Part shown: piece by piece, positions 17,978-29,601 of the stretch
Numbering within the stretch: the first letter of the stretch is position 1
Layout of the letters: each line of letters begins with the position of its first letter
Assembly: GCF_009363155.1 (NCBI RefSeq)
Contig: NZ_CP045302.1
Location: forward strand, 1,425,001-1,489,000
DNA length: 64,000 nt
Origin: Azotobacter salinestris
GTDB taxonomy: Bacteria > Pseudomonadota > Gammaproteobacteria > Pseudomonadales > Pseudomonadaceae
Direction of reading: 5' to 3'
Notes under the pieces: generated by a model
Seen by the model: the letters and a program-made list of their open reading frames with translations, nothing else
Database searches by the model: none
Told to the model about the DNA's origin: nothing
Translations under genes and position numbers: made by a program

Positions 17978-20900
17978 TCAGTCTCCTTCGGTCAGGGACA
18001 GCAACGAGGCATTGCCGCCCACCGCAGCGGTATTGATGGCGGTGGAGCGCTCCTGGACGAAGCGCAGCAGGTAGTTCGGCCCGCCGGCCTTCGGCCCGGT
18101 CCCCGACAGGCCGCAGCCGCCGAAAGGCTGCACGCCGACCACCGCGCCGATCTGGTTGCGGTTGACGTAGAGATTGCCGACCCGCGCCAGCGCCTCGATG
18201 CGCCGGGCGGTCGCCTCGTTGCGGCTGTGCACGCCGAGAGTCAGGCCATAACCGCTGGCATTGATCGCCGCAACCACCTGCTCGAGATCCTCCGCGGCAT
18301 AGCGCACCACGTGCAGGATGGGGCCGAAGTGCTCCCTCCTGAGCTCGCCGATTCCGCCGATCTCGAAGGCGACCGGAGCAAGGAAGTGGCCGTTCAGACC
18401 GGGCGTCAGGCTCGCCTCGGCGAGCAGGCGCCCCTCGCTCTTGAGCATGTCGACGTGCTCCAGCAGTCCCTGGCGGGCCTGTGCGTCGACCAGCGGCCCG
18501 ATATCGGTGTCCCGACGCTGCGGCAGACCGATGCGCAGCTCGGCCATGGCTCCCCGGAGCAGGTCGATCACCGGCCCGGCGATTTCGTTCTGCAGATAGA
18601 GCACGCGCAGCGCCGAGCAGCGCTGCCCGGCGCTGGTGAAGGCCGAATGCAGGGCATCCTTGACCACCTGCTCGGGCAGCGCGGTGGAATCGACGATCAT
18701 CACGTTCTGCCCGCCGGTCTCGGCGATCAGCGTGACCAGCGGCCCGTCGCGCCAGGCCAGACGACGATTGATCAGGCGCGCGGTTTCCGTGGAGCCGGTG
18801 AAGCAGACCCCGGCCAGGTGCGGATCGGCGCAGCAGGCAGCCCCCAGGCTGGGACCGTCGCCGGGCAGGAAGGCGATCGCCTCCTTCGGCAGGCCGGCGG
18901 CGAACAGCAGCTCGAGGGCACGGGCGGCGATCAGACTGGTCTGTTCGGCCGGCTTGGCCAGCACACAGTTGCCGGCGACCAGCGCGGCGGCAATCTGCCC
19001 CAGGTAGATCGCCAGGGGGAAATTCCACGGGCTGATGCAGAAGAACAGACCGCGCCCCTCGTAGAAAAGCTCGTTGCGCTCGCCGGTCGGCCCCCGGAGT
19101 TCCGTGCGCCCCAGGGTCAGACGCGCCTGCTGGGCGTAATAGCGGCAGAAGTCCACCGCCTCGCGTACCTCGTCGAGGCTGTCCTGGATGGTCTTGCCGG
19201 CCTCCAGGATACACAGGGCCACCAGTTCGGCACGGTCCTCCTCGAGCAGATCGGCGAGCCGCTCGAGAATGGCGGCGCGCTGCTCCACCGGCGTGGCGTT
19301 CCAGCGCGGCCAGGCGGCGGCGAGCCGCTCCATGGCCAGGCTGACCAGCTCGCTACCGGCGCACCATTGGGTTCCTACCACGCGGTCGAGGTCCTGGGGA
19401 GAACGCACCTCGTGCACCTCGCCGGCGAGAACCTGGCCGTCGACCAGCGGCGTCGCCTGCCAACGGTGCTCCAGCTTCACCCGCAGGGCCCGTTCGAACG
19501 GCTGCCACTGGCTGCGCACGTTCAGATTGATGCCCCGCGAGTTCTTGCGTCCCGCCCCGTGGATGTCCACCGGCAAGGGGATGCGCGGGTTGGCCAGGCT
19601 GCTGCAGCGGCGCAGTTGCTCCACCGGATGCTCGATCAGGGTCTCGACCGGAATCCGCGGATCGACCAGCCGGTGCACGAACGAGGAGTTGGCACCGTTC
19701 TCCAGCAGACGGCGGACCAGATAGGGCAGCAGTTCGCGGTACTCCCCCACCGGCGCGTAGATGCGCACCCTGACCCGCCGCTGCTCGAGGAGGCAGTCGT
19801 ACAGTGCGTCGCCCATGCCGTACAGGCGCTGGAACTCGAAATCGCGCGGCGTGTGAGGCTCTCCGGCCATGGCCAGAATGCAGGCGACGGTATGCGCGTT
19901 GTGGGTGGCGAACTGCGGATAGAGCACCCCACGAGTGTGCTCGCCGAGCAGATAGCGGGCACAGGCCAGGTAGGAGGTGTCGGTCCCCTCCTTGCGGGTG
20001 AACACCGGGTAGCCATCCAGCCCCTGCACCTGGCACTGCTTGATTTCGCTGTCCCAGTAGGCGCCCTTGACCAGGCGCACCGGAATGCGCGTATCCAGCT
20101 CGCGGCCGAGCAGGGTCAGCCAGACCAGTACCGGAAGCGCACGCTTGGAATAGGCCTGCACCACCAGGCCGAATTCGCCCCAGCCACGGATTGCCGGGTC
20201 GCAGAGCAGCTTCTCGAACAGCTCCAGGGACAGCTCCAGGCGATCAGCCTCCTCGGCGTCGATGGTAATCCCGACGTTCACCGAGCGGGCCAGTTCGGCC
20301 AGTTCCCGCACGCTGGCGAACAGCTCGACGAGCACGCGCTGGCGCTGCGCCACTTCGTAGCGCGGATGCAGCGCCGAGAGCTTGATCGAGATCGACGGTC
20401 GCGGCCCGTTGCCAACCTGCGGCTCACGGCCGAGGGCCTCGATGGCCAGGCGGTAGTCGGTCAGGAAGCGGTCGGCGGCTCCCTCGGTCAGGGCGGCTTC
20501 GCCGAGCATGTCGAAGGAGTGGCTGTAGCCACGCTCGCGGGCCCGGCGCGCGTTGCGCAGCGCCTCGGCGATATTGCGGCCGAGCACGAACTGGCTGCCC
20601 ATCAACTTCATCGCCTGGCTCAGGGCAGCGCGGATCACCGGCTCGCCGGAGCGCTGCAGGAGCCGGCCGATCACCTTCTTCGGCCGGCCGTCGGAGCTCT
20701 CCGGACTGACCAGCCGGCCGGTCATCAGCAGGCCCCAGGCGGCGAAGTTGACCAGCAGGTTGTCGCTGTGCCCGAGGTGCTGCGCCCATTGCGCCGCACT
20801 CAGCTTGTCGCGGATCAGGGCCTCGGCGGTGGCCGGGTCGGGCACCCGCAGCAGCGCCTCGGCCAGGCACATGAGCATCAGCCCCTCCTGGGTATCTAGG

Positions 20901-21148
20901 CTGTACTCGCGCAGCAGGGCATCCAGGGTGTCCTCCGCATTGCCGCGGCGGCGCACCGCCTCGATCAATGCACGGGCATGCTCGCGAATGGCCGCGATAC
21001 CGGCCTCGCCGGGATCGGCCAACGGTAGCAGCTCGCTCAGCCAGGCTGCCTCGTCGACGCAATAGTTGGCGCTGATGATCGGAAAGAATTCTCCAGCACT
21101 GGTGTCGAGCACATCGCCCTGCAGAACCCGACTGGCTTTGAACATCAC
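17978..21148 (-). CDS. putA: bifunctional proline dehydrogenase / P5C dehydrogenase
   Basis: This 1,056-residue enzyme converts proline to glutamate using an FAD proline dehydrogenase domain (N-terminal half, with KLSALHPRYE and RLVKGAYWDSE) and an NAD aldehyde dehydrogenase domain (IAETGGQN Glu, TSAGQRCSALR Cys). It begins MMFKASRVLQGDVLD and lacks the ribbon-helix-helix DNA-binding domain of enterobacterial PutA, so it should not autoregulate. No putP is adjacent in the window. Confidence 0.96.
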   Translation of the reverse strand: MMFKASRVLQGDVLDTSAGEFFPIISANYCVDEAAWLSELLPLADPGEAGIAAIREHARALIEAVRRRGNAEDTLDALLREYSLDTQEGLMLMCLAEALLRVPDPATAEALIRDKLSAAQWAQHLGHSDNLLVNFAAWGLLMTGRLVSPESSDGRPKKVIGRLLQRSGEPVIRAALSQAMKLMGSQFVLGRNIAEALRNARRARERGYSHSFDMLGEAALTEGAADRFLTDYRLAIEALGREPQVGNGPRPSISIKLSALHPRYEVAQRQRVLVELFASVRELAELARSVNVGITIDAEEADRLELSLELFEKLLCDPAIRGWGEFGLVVQAYSKRALPVLVWLTLLGRELDTRIPVRLVKGAYWDSEIKQCQVQGLDGYPVFTRKEGTDTSYLACARYLLGEHTRGVLYPQFATHNAHTVACILAMAGEPHTPRDFEFQRLYGMGDALYDCLLEQRRVRVRIYAPVGEYRELLPYLVRRLLENGANSSFVHRLVDPRIPVETLIEHPVEQLRRCSSLANPRIPLPVDIHGAGRKNSRGINLNVRSQWQPFERALRVKLEHRWQATPLVDGQVLAGEVHEVRSPQDLDRVVGTQWCAGSELVSLAMERLAAAWPRWNATPVEQRAAILERLADLLEEDRAELVALCILEAGKTIQDSLDEVREAVDFCRYYAQQARLTLGRTELRGPTGERNELFYEGRGLFFCISPWNFPLAIYLGQIAAALVAGNCVLAKPAEQTSLIAARALELLFAAGLPKEAIAFLPGDGPSLGAACCADPHLAGVCFTGSTETARLINRRLAWRDGPLVTLIAETGGQNVMIVDSTALPEQVVKDALHSAFTSAGQRCSALRVLYLQNEIAGPVIDLLRGAMAELRIGLPQRRDTDIGPLVDAQARQGLLEHVDMLKSEGRLLAEASLTPGLNGHFLAPVAFEIGGIGELRREHFGPILHVVRYAAEDLEQVVAAINASGYGLTLGVHSRNEATARRIEALARVGNLYVNRNQIGAVVGVQPFGGCGLSGTGPKAGGPNYLLRFVQERSTAINTAAVGGNASLLSLTEGD

Positions 21149-21213
21149 CCACCTCCTTTTGCCATCCTCGGATTAGACGATAGCAAGCGGCAGGCAGGCC
21201 AGTCGCTACGAAT

Positions 21214-23232
21214 TCAGAACATCATTCGCAACCCCAGGGTCAGGTTGCGTCCGGGCTGTACGACGTCGTCCTTGATGAAGGAGCTGTGGTCGCGGGCCTT
21301 CTCGTCCAGCAGGTTGTCGCCCTTGAGGTAGATCTGATAGTCGGCATGCCGGAGCGCCCCATGATGGGTAAGGCTGGCGCCCAGCATGCTGTAGCCGGAA
21401 GTCTCGGTCTCATGGTCGGCCAGACGCTGCTGGTGGTTCACCCGGTAGAACTCCAGCTGACCGTCGAGGCTGGGGGTGAAGCCGTGGTCCAGGCGCACGC
21501 CGAGACGCCCGGCGGGAATCCGCGGCAGGTCGCCGCCGCCATCGCGCAGCTTGCCGCGCACATGGTCGCCGAACAGGGTCAGCGCGGTGGCGTCGGTGGC
21601 CTGGAAGCGCACCTCGCCCTCGGCGCCGGTGAATAGCGCATCCTGCTGCCGGTACTCGATCTCCCGATAGCCGGAGCCGATATCGCGGCCGGTGTCGGCG
21701 GCGTAGATGTAGTCGTCCACCTGGTTGCGGTACAGGGTCAGGCTGAAGGTGGTGCGCCCGGCGAACTTGCGCAAGGTCAGCTCGGCGTTGTGCGAGGTTT
21801 CCTCGTCCAGGCCTGGATCGCCCAGCTCGACGGTGCGGGTCGCCGCGTGCGGACCGTCGGCGTACAGCTCCTCGGCGCTCGGCAGGCGTTGCGAACGGCT
21901 CAGCGACAAGCCGAGCGAGTACTCCGGCGCGAAGGTCCACACCGCACCGGCGGAGAACGAAGTGCCACGGTGGTCCTTGTCCGGTCGGCCCTCGGCCTCG
22001 ATGTCCTGCCACTCGTGGCGCAGGCCGAGCTCGTAGCGCCAGGCGCCGGCGGTGTATTCCTCGAGCAGGAACAGCGCGTGGTTGCGGGTGATGGTCGGCG
22101 GTACGTAGGCCTCCTCGCCGGTGGCCTCGAAGTCACGGCGCAGAGTCTGTCCGCCGAGCACACCGCGCCAGCCGAACAGCGGCTGGTGGGTCAACTCCAG
22201 GCGGGCGTCGCTGGCGTCGTTGTCGAAGCGGGTGTCGACCCGGCCTCCTTCGATTTCTTCATGGCGGTAGTCGCTGTGGGAGACACGCAGACGCGCCAGT
22301 TCGAAGCCGGGTAGCGGGTCCTTGAGCTCGCCGCGCAGGTCCCAGCGGTACTGGCGCAGGTCCACATAGGGCACGCCTTCCCCCTCGTCTTCGTGCTCCT
22401 CGTCTTCGTGCTCCTCCTCCCCATGCTCCTCGCCGCAATGCCAGGCCACCCCGTCGAGATGGCAGTCGGCATGCTGATGGCCGAGCAGCCCATAACGGTT
22501 GTTCTGTTCGCTGTAGGCCACGCCGAGGTAGCCGCGTTCGCCGATGAAGCTGGCGCCCAGGCTGAAGGTATCGGTGTCGTTGAAGGAACCCTCCTGCTTG
22601 CTCGGCGAGCCATGGATCTCGTAGTCGTCGGCCTGACGCTTGACCCCCTCCACGCGCACCGCGAAATTGCCAGCGCCGGCGGTGATGCCGAACACGCCGG
22701 AGCCCTCGTTGGCCACGCTGTTGGCACGCAGCTCCAGCTCGCCCTCGTAGCCGTTTTCCGGAACGTAGGTGGGCACCTTCTTGTCGATCACGTTGACCAC
22801 CCCACCGATCGCGCCGCCACCGTAGAGCAGGGTCGCCGGCCCCTTGAGCACCTCGATGCGCTCGGCCAGCAGCGGCTCGCTGGTCACCGCATGGTCCGGG
22901 CTGACGTTCGAGGCGTCGAGCACATCCACGCCGTCGCTCAGCATCTTCACCCGCGCGCCCTGCTGGCCGCGGATGATTGGCCGCCCGACACCCGCACCGA
23001 AGCTCGCCGAACGCACGCCGGGCAGGCCTTCCAGGGTTTCGCCGAGGGTCGCCTCGCGGCGCAGGATCAGCTCGTCGCCCTCCAACACCTCGGCCGGCGT
23101 GGTCATTTCGTGGGGCTTCTTGGCCAGGGCGCTGGCGCTGACCACGGTGGATTCCAGTTCCACCGGCTCGCTCGCCCAGACGGCCGGAACCAGGGTCAGT
23201 CCGAGGGTCCAGGCGAAGGGATGGCGCTTCAT
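21214..23232 (-). CDS. TonB-dependent outer-membrane receptor, ZnuD-like
   Basis: The 672-residue receptor has a signal peptide (cleavage near VWA-SEP), a plug domain (PIIRGQQGARVKMLSDGVDVLD, split by family loops) and a beta barrel ending in LRMMF with terminal Phe. Residues about 252-286 form a loop rich in His, Asp and Glu (several HED/EEH repeats and two Cys), as in zinc receptors of the ZnuD type. The start follows GGAG with 6-bp spacing; an upstream in-frame extension is not needed. A Zur-like box lies 73 bp upstream. Zinc uptake is the likely role. Confidence 0.88.
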   Translation of the reverse strand: MKRHPFAWTLGLTLVPAVWASEPVELESTVVSASALAKKPHEMTTPAEVLEGDELILRREATLGETLEGLPGVRSASFGAGVGRPIIRGQQGARVKMLSDGVDVLDASNVSPDHAVTSEPLLAERIEVLKGPATLLYGGGAIGGVVNVIDKKVPTYVPENGYEGELELRANSVANEGSGVFGITAGAGNFAVRVEGVKRQADDYEIHGSPSKQEGSFNDTDTFSLGASFIGERGYLGVAYSEQNNRYGLLGHQHADCHLDGVAWHCGEEHGEEEHEDEEHEDEGEGVPYVDLRQYRWDLRGELKDPLPGFELARLRVSHSDYRHEEIEGGRVDTRFDNDASDARLELTHQPLFGWRGVLGGQTLRRDFEATGEEAYVPPTITRNHALFLLEEYTAGAWRYELGLRHEWQDIEAEGRPDKDHRGTSFSAGAVWTFAPEYSLGLSLSRSQRLPSAEELYADGPHAATRTVELGDPGLDEETSHNAELTLRKFAGRTTFSLTLYRNQVDDYIYAADTGRDIGSGYREIEYRQQDALFTGAEGEVRFQATDATALTLFGDHVRGKLRDGGGDLPRIPAGRLGVRLDHGFTPSLDGQLEFYRVNHQQRLADHETETSGYSMLGASLTHHGALRHADYQIYLKGDNLLDEKARDHSSFIKDDVVQPGRNLTLGLRMMF

Positions 23233-23304
23233 GCAAATCTCCAGAGTACAGATGACGAAGGACCAGGCAGACAGGCAGGCCACGTCGGGGTGGCGAATCT
23301 ATCA

Positions 23305-23319
23305 TGTTATATCATAACA
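23305..23319. promoter_or_regulatory. Zur-like operator upstream of the TonB receptor
   Basis: TGTTATATCATAACA is an almost perfect 15-bp palindrome matching the gammaproteobacterial Zur core GTTATA-n-TATAAC. It lies between the divergent receptor and lon genes, nearer the receptor. Zur repression in zinc-replete cells is inferred from the match and the zinc-type receptor. Confidence 0.7.
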
Positions 23320-23350
23320 ATTAAGACCTTCCCGACGGCCGCTTCATCGT

Positions 23351-23377
23351 TTGAAAAACCACGCCAACACCCCATCT
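23351..23377 (+). promoter_or_regulatory. sigma32 heat-shock promoter for lon
   Basis: TTGAAA (23351-23356), a 13-bp spacer and CCCCATCT (23370-23377) match the sigma32 consensus CTTGAAA / CCCCATnT almost fully. The promoter lies 30 bp before the lon start. Confidence 0.75.
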
Positions 23378-23407
23378 AGTCAACAAAGTTGCTAGACAAG
23401 GTGAGTC

Positions 23408-25807
<2,400 letters not shown>

Positions 25808-25933
25808 CCCTTCCGGGCGGGCGGCCCGTGCCGCCCACCGCCCCTGCTCCAGTATCCTCCGGGCGACTCAGTGCGCCCTCTGCAAGGCTCCCGCCTGCCA
25901 GCCCCCAGATTGCCCGGGTTGTCCGACCTTGGC

Positions 25934-25963
25934 TTGACACCTGATATATCGTCAATAACGATA
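25934..25963 (+). promoter_or_regulatory. promoter region with 17-bp inverted repeat before Fe-ADH
   Basis: TTGACA at 25934-25939 is a good -35 element; the -10 is unclear (GATACA near 25960 is one choice). Overlapping it, 25947-25963 is a perfect inverted repeat TATCGT-CAATA-ACGATA. This is a plausible operator, perhaps for the IclR-type regulator encoded just downstream at 27385-28188. Confidence 0.5.
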
Positions 25964-26201
25964 CAAAACATATCGCTTTAACAAGAACAACCAAGGAAAA
26001 CGTCATGCCCACCGTCCTCGGCACAGACCTGCCCGCCTGCCCGTGTATCCCGCCTGCCGGCGCTCCGCAACCTGACCCACAGGCAGACCCATCCCGGCAC
26101 CTTCACCAGCGTGGTCGGCGATTGGCCTGCCGCCCCTGCGCCCAGGATCGCTCCGGGCGCCGTCTCCGGTGCCTCCCGATCCCCTTCAGAGGAGAATCCC
26201 C

Positions 26202-27362
26202 GTGTCCGTGCAAGCCATACTGCCGCGCATCATGGAAATCGGCGCCGGCGCCAGCCAGAAGCTCCCCGAGGTGCTGTTCGCCCTCGGCTGCCGGCGGCCG
26301 CTGCTGGTCACAGACCGGATGATGGTTCAGCTCGGCTACGCCGCACGCCTCCAGGCGACTCTGGCCGAGCGCGACATTGCCTGCGAACTGTTCGCCGACA
26401 CCGTCCCAGAACCCACCGCAGCCTCCATCCAGGCAGGCGTGGCCAAGGTGCGCGAGGGCGACTACGACGCCATCGTCGCCCTCGGCGGTGGCAGCCCGAT
26501 CGACAGCGCCAAGGCCATCGCCATTCTCGGCCGGCATGGCGGACAGATCCGCGACTACCGTTTCCCCTGTCAGGTGAACGAGGCCGGCCTGCCGATTGTC
26601 GCTATCCCCACCACGGCCGGCACCGGCTCCGAGGTGACCCGCTTCACCATCATCACCGACGAGGCCAGCGATGAAAAAATGCTCTGTGCCGGAATCGGCT
26701 TCATGCCGCAGGCGGCGCTGATCGACTACGAGCTGACCCTCTCGCTGCCGGCGCGGACCACCGCCGACACGGGCATCGATGCGCTCACCCACGCCATCGA
26801 GGCCTATGTCAGCCGCCGGGCCAATTCCTACAGCGATAGTCAGGCGCTGGCGGCCATGCGCCTGATCGGTCCGAACCTGCCGCGCGTATACCGCGATGGC
26901 AGTGATCGGGCGGCACGCGAGGCGGTGATGCTCGGCTCGACCTTGGCCGGCGTGGCCTTCTCCAACGCCTCGGTGGCCTTGGTGCATGGCATGAGCCGGC
27001 CGATCGGCGCCTTCTTCCATGTGCCGCACGGGCTGTCCAACGCCATGCTGCTGCCCAGCGTCACCGCCTTCTCGATCCCGGCCGCCGAACGGCGCTATGC
27101 CGAGTGCGCACGCGCCATCGGCGTGGCCGCCGAGACGGATGACGACGCCCGGGCGAACGAGCGGCTGCTCGCCTTTCTCCATGAGTTGAATGCCGAACTC
27201 AAGGTGCCGACCTTGGAGCAGTTCGGCGCCGAGCGTGCGCGCTTCGAGCAACTGCTGCCGACCATGGCCGAGCAGGCGCTGGCCTCCGGCTCCCCCGGCA
27301 ACAATCCGCGCGCGCCCGATTGCGCACAGATCGTCGAGCTGTACCGAGGCCTCTGGCGCTGA
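26202..27362 (+). CDS. iron-containing alcohol dehydrogenase
   Basis: The 386-residue type III dehydrogenase has the NAD motif GGGSPIDSAKA, the family signature around TTAGTGSEVTRF, and metal-ligand histidines in DALTHAIEAYVS and LVHGMSRPIGAFFHVPHGLSNA. The exact alcohol or aldehyde is unknown. The GTG at 26202 is chosen because AGAGGAGA sits 7 bp upstream. The preceding 26005-26201 stretch has a short ORF with a fair ribosome-binding site (AAGGA) but in another frame and with no family resemblance. It is convergent with an IclR regulator, its probable controller. Confidence 0.88.
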   Translation: MSVQAILPRIMEIGAGASQKLPEVLFALGCRRPLLVTDRMMVQLGYAARLQATLAERDIACELFADTVPEPTAASIQAGVAKVREGDYDAIVALGGGSPIDSAKAIAILGRHGGQIRDYRFPCQVNEAGLPIVAIPTTAGTGSEVTRFTIITDEASDEKMLCAGIGFMPQAALIDYELTLSLPARTTADTGIDALTHAIEAYVSRRANSYSDSQALAAMRLIGPNLPRVYRDGSDRAAREAVMLGSTLAGVAFSNASVALVHGMSRPIGAFFHVPHGLSNAMLLPSVTAFSIPAAERRYAECARAIGVAAETDDDARANERLLAFLHELNAELKVPTLEQFGAERARFEQLLPTMAEQALASGSPGNNPRAPDCAQIVELYRGLWR

Positions 27363-27384
27363 ACGACGCCTGTAGGTAGACCGG

Positions 27385-28188
27385 TCAGACGGGCCGAACG
27401 CCGTCCTGCGGGCTCGCCTCGAGCAGCAGTTCGGCCAGTTCGCCGGCGGCACGGCGTAGCAGAGGCGCCATCGCCTCGAGTTCGCTCAGGCTCCGGCGCA
27501 AAGTCGGCGCATGTACGAAGAGGCAGGCATGCAGGCGCCCATCCGGCCCGTGGATGGGCACCGAGCAGGCGACCATGCCGTCGATGAATTCCTCGTTGTC
27601 CACCCCCAGGCCGGTCTCGCCGATGACCCGCAGGGCAGCCTCAAGCGCCTCCGGATCGGTGATGGTGTTGCGCGACAGCCGCTCAAGCGGCAGGCTGCGC
27701 AGGATCTGCTGGCGACGCGCCCTGGGGAAGCTGCTCAGGTACAGCTTGCCGCTGGCCGAGCACCACACCGGGACATGGGAACCGATCGGCAGATGGATCT
27801 GCAGCGGCCAGTTGCACTGCACCCGGTCGACATAAACCATGTCGATGCCATCGGGTATGGCGATACCGCAGGTCTCGCCGGTTTCCCGCGCCAAGCGCTG
27901 CAGGATCGATTGGCGCAGCGCCTTGTGCCGGCCCGCATACAGCACGCCCATGGCGATCCGCTGCAGCCGGTCGCCGGGAACGACCGATCCGCGCGGGTTC
28001 AGCTGCAGGTAACTCTCGGCCTGCAATTGCTGCAGCAGGCGGTGGATGCTGGGTCTGGGGATGTCCAGCATGAGAGCCAGCTCGGCCGGGGACAGCGCGC
28101 GCTCCGCCTGCGCGACGGCCTCGATGATTTCCAGGACGCGCGCGATGGAAGACCCCTTGCTCCTGCGCTCCGCCCACTCACCCGTCAT
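27385..28188 (-). CDS. IclR-family transcriptional regulator
   Basis: The 267-residue regulator has an N-terminal winged helix (ALSPAELALMLDIPRPSIHRLLQQL) and the IclR effector domain (TCGIAIPDGIDMVYVDRV; GVDNEEFIDGMVACSVPI). The start at 28188 is chosen over earlier in-frame starts because GGGGGAG lies 8 bp before it. Convergent placement, 22 bp from the Fe-ADH, suggests the two form one accessory module. The palindrome at 25947-25963 is the candidate operator. Confidence 0.88.
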   Translation of the reverse strand: MTGEWAERRSKGSSIARVLEIIEAVAQAERALSPAELALMLDIPRPSIHRLLQQLQAESYLQLNPRGSVVPGDRLQRIAMGVLYAGRHKALRQSILQRLARETGETCGIAIPDGIDMVYVDRVQCNWPLQIHLPIGSHVPVWCSASGKLYLSSFPRARRQQILRSLPLERLSRNTITDPEALEAALRVIGETGLGVDNEEFIDGMVACSVPIHGPDGRLHACLFVHAPTLRRSLSELEAMAPLLRRAAGELAELLLEASPQDGVRPV

Positions 28189-28374
28189 CCGAAAGCTCCC
28201 CCTTGGCTGCATCGCTTCATCCATCGGCGCGCCTGCGCCGCTGCCATTCTCGGTCCCATCTGGCACGCCTGTCCAACCGCGCCATAGCGACACGGCAGAA
28301 GGCCACAATCGCAGCACTGCAGACAGCCAGGCTTCCAGCTATGCTCCCCCATCATCTTCGCCAGGAGACCCTGC

Positions 28375-28770
28375 ATGCGCCTTGCCCTGCCATACCTGCT
28401 GCCTCTCGGCCTCATCTGGATGACGGGCTGCACGCACAACGGCAGCACCACCGTCACCCTCGAGGAGGACAGTGACTGCCCGCTGCAACTGGAAAGCCGC
28501 CAGCACCTGGTGCTGAGCCTGCCCAGCAACCCTTCCACCGGCTATCGCTGGCAAGTCCGCGAATCCGCCGCACGGGTACTGCGCAGCCTGGGTCCGGAAG
28601 TCTACAGCGAAGCGGAAGAATCCGGAGTGGTCGGCAGCGCCGGGCAGTCGACTTGGCGCTTCCAGGCCGTGCAGGCCGGCAAGGACAACCTGCTGCTGGT
28701 CTACCAGCGGCCCTGGGAGGTCGGCAAGGAGCCGGAAAAGGTCTTCGACTGCGCCATCACCGTCGAATGA
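28375..28770 (+). CDS. chagasin-family cysteine-peptidase inhibitor lipoprotein
   Basis: This 131-residue lipoprotein has a signal ending in the lipobox-like WMTGC (Cys19). The chagasin/ICP (MEROPS I42) loops are present: NPSTGYRW, the GSAGQSTWRF strand and YQRPWE. Such proteins inhibit papain-like peptidases. P. aeruginosa has a similar gene next to its AsrA protease; here an Fe-ADH and IclR pair lies between them. Confidence 0.85.
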   Translation: MRLALPYLLPLGLIWMTGCTHNGSTTVTLEEDSDCPLQLESRQHLVLSLPSNPSTGYRWQVRESAARVLRSLGPEVYSEAEESGVVGSAGQSTWRFQAVQAGKDNLLLVYQRPWEVGKEPEKVFDCAITVE

Positions 28771-28857
28771 CCGCCTGGCGCACACCGCCCGTTGCCGCTG
28801 TATGGGCAGGGCGCTCTTGGCTAAAATGCCGGCCCTGTCCCAAGCTGCGGAAGCCAT

Positions 28858-29601
28858 GTGAAACACTCCCCCGACCGCCTCTTCGCCCAGCCCCTCGCCG
28901 AAGTGCCGGACTTCACCTTCAACGAAGACGTGGCCCGGGTGTTCCCGGACATGATCAAGCGCTCGGTGCCGGGCTACCCGACCATCGTCGAGAACATCGG
29001 CGTGCTCGCTGCGCAGTTCGCCCGGCCCGGCACCCGCCTCTACGATCTCGGCTGTTCCCTCGGTGCCGTTAGCCAGGCACTGCGCCGCCATGTGAAAAGC
29101 GAAGGTTGCCGGGTGATCGCGGTGGACAATTCGCCGGCCATGCTCGAGCGCTGCCGCGAATACCTGCACGCCCAGGACGCCATGTTCCAGGAGCTGCTGC
29201 CGGTGGAGACCATCGAGGCCGACATTCTCGCCCTGGAGCTCGCACCGGCCTCCCTGGTGGCGATGAACTTCACCCTGCAGTTCATCCCGCCCGAACGCCG
29301 CTTAGACCTGCTCGGCCGCATCCACCGGGCCCTGCTGCCTGGGGGAGCGCTGATCCTCTCGGAGAAGCTGCGCTTTGGCGATGCCGAGGAGCACGCCCTG
29401 CTCGGCGAGTTGCACGTCGCCTTCAAGCGGGCCAACGGCTACAGCGAACTGGAGATCGCCCAGAAACGCAGCGCCATCGAGAACGTGATGAAACCGGACA
29501 GCCTCGAGGAACATCGTCTACGCCTGCAGGCCGCCGGCTTTCGCAAGGTCGTGCCCTGGTTCCAGTGTCTCAACTTCGCCTCGCTGATCGCCCTGCCATG
29601 A
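28858..29601 (+). CDS. cmoA: carboxy-S-adenosyl-L-methionine synthase
   Basis: The 247-residue SAM-fold enzyme makes carboxy-SAM from SAM and prephenate for wobble-uridine modification of tRNA. The SAM motif [15 protein letters not shown] and the acidic [11 protein letters not shown] follow the family order. The GTG at 28858 starts the frame; the ATG two bases before it would stop at once. The stop overlaps cmoB by ATGA. Confidence 0.95.
   Translation: MKHSPDRLFAQPLAEVPDFTFNEDVARVFPDMIKRSVPGYPTIVENIGVLAAQFARPGTRLYDLGCSLGAVSQALRRHVKSEGCRVIAVDNSPAMLERCREYLHAQDAMFQELLPVETIEADILALELAPASLVAMNFTLQFIPPERRLDLLGRIHRALLPGGALILSEKLRFGDAEEHALLGELHVAFKRANGYSELEIAQKRSAIENVMKPDSLEEHRLRLQAAGFRKVVPWFQCLNFASLIALP

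Noticed and set aside
17951-20899. 982-codon open frame on the plus strand
   Set aside because: It is antisense to putA and has low-complexity Gln/Gly/His/Leu composition typical of a shadow frame.
22380-22440. Repetitive CTCGTCTTCGTGCTC tract as a possible satellite
   Set aside because: It encodes the His/Glu/Asp-rich loop of the TonB receptor in frame.
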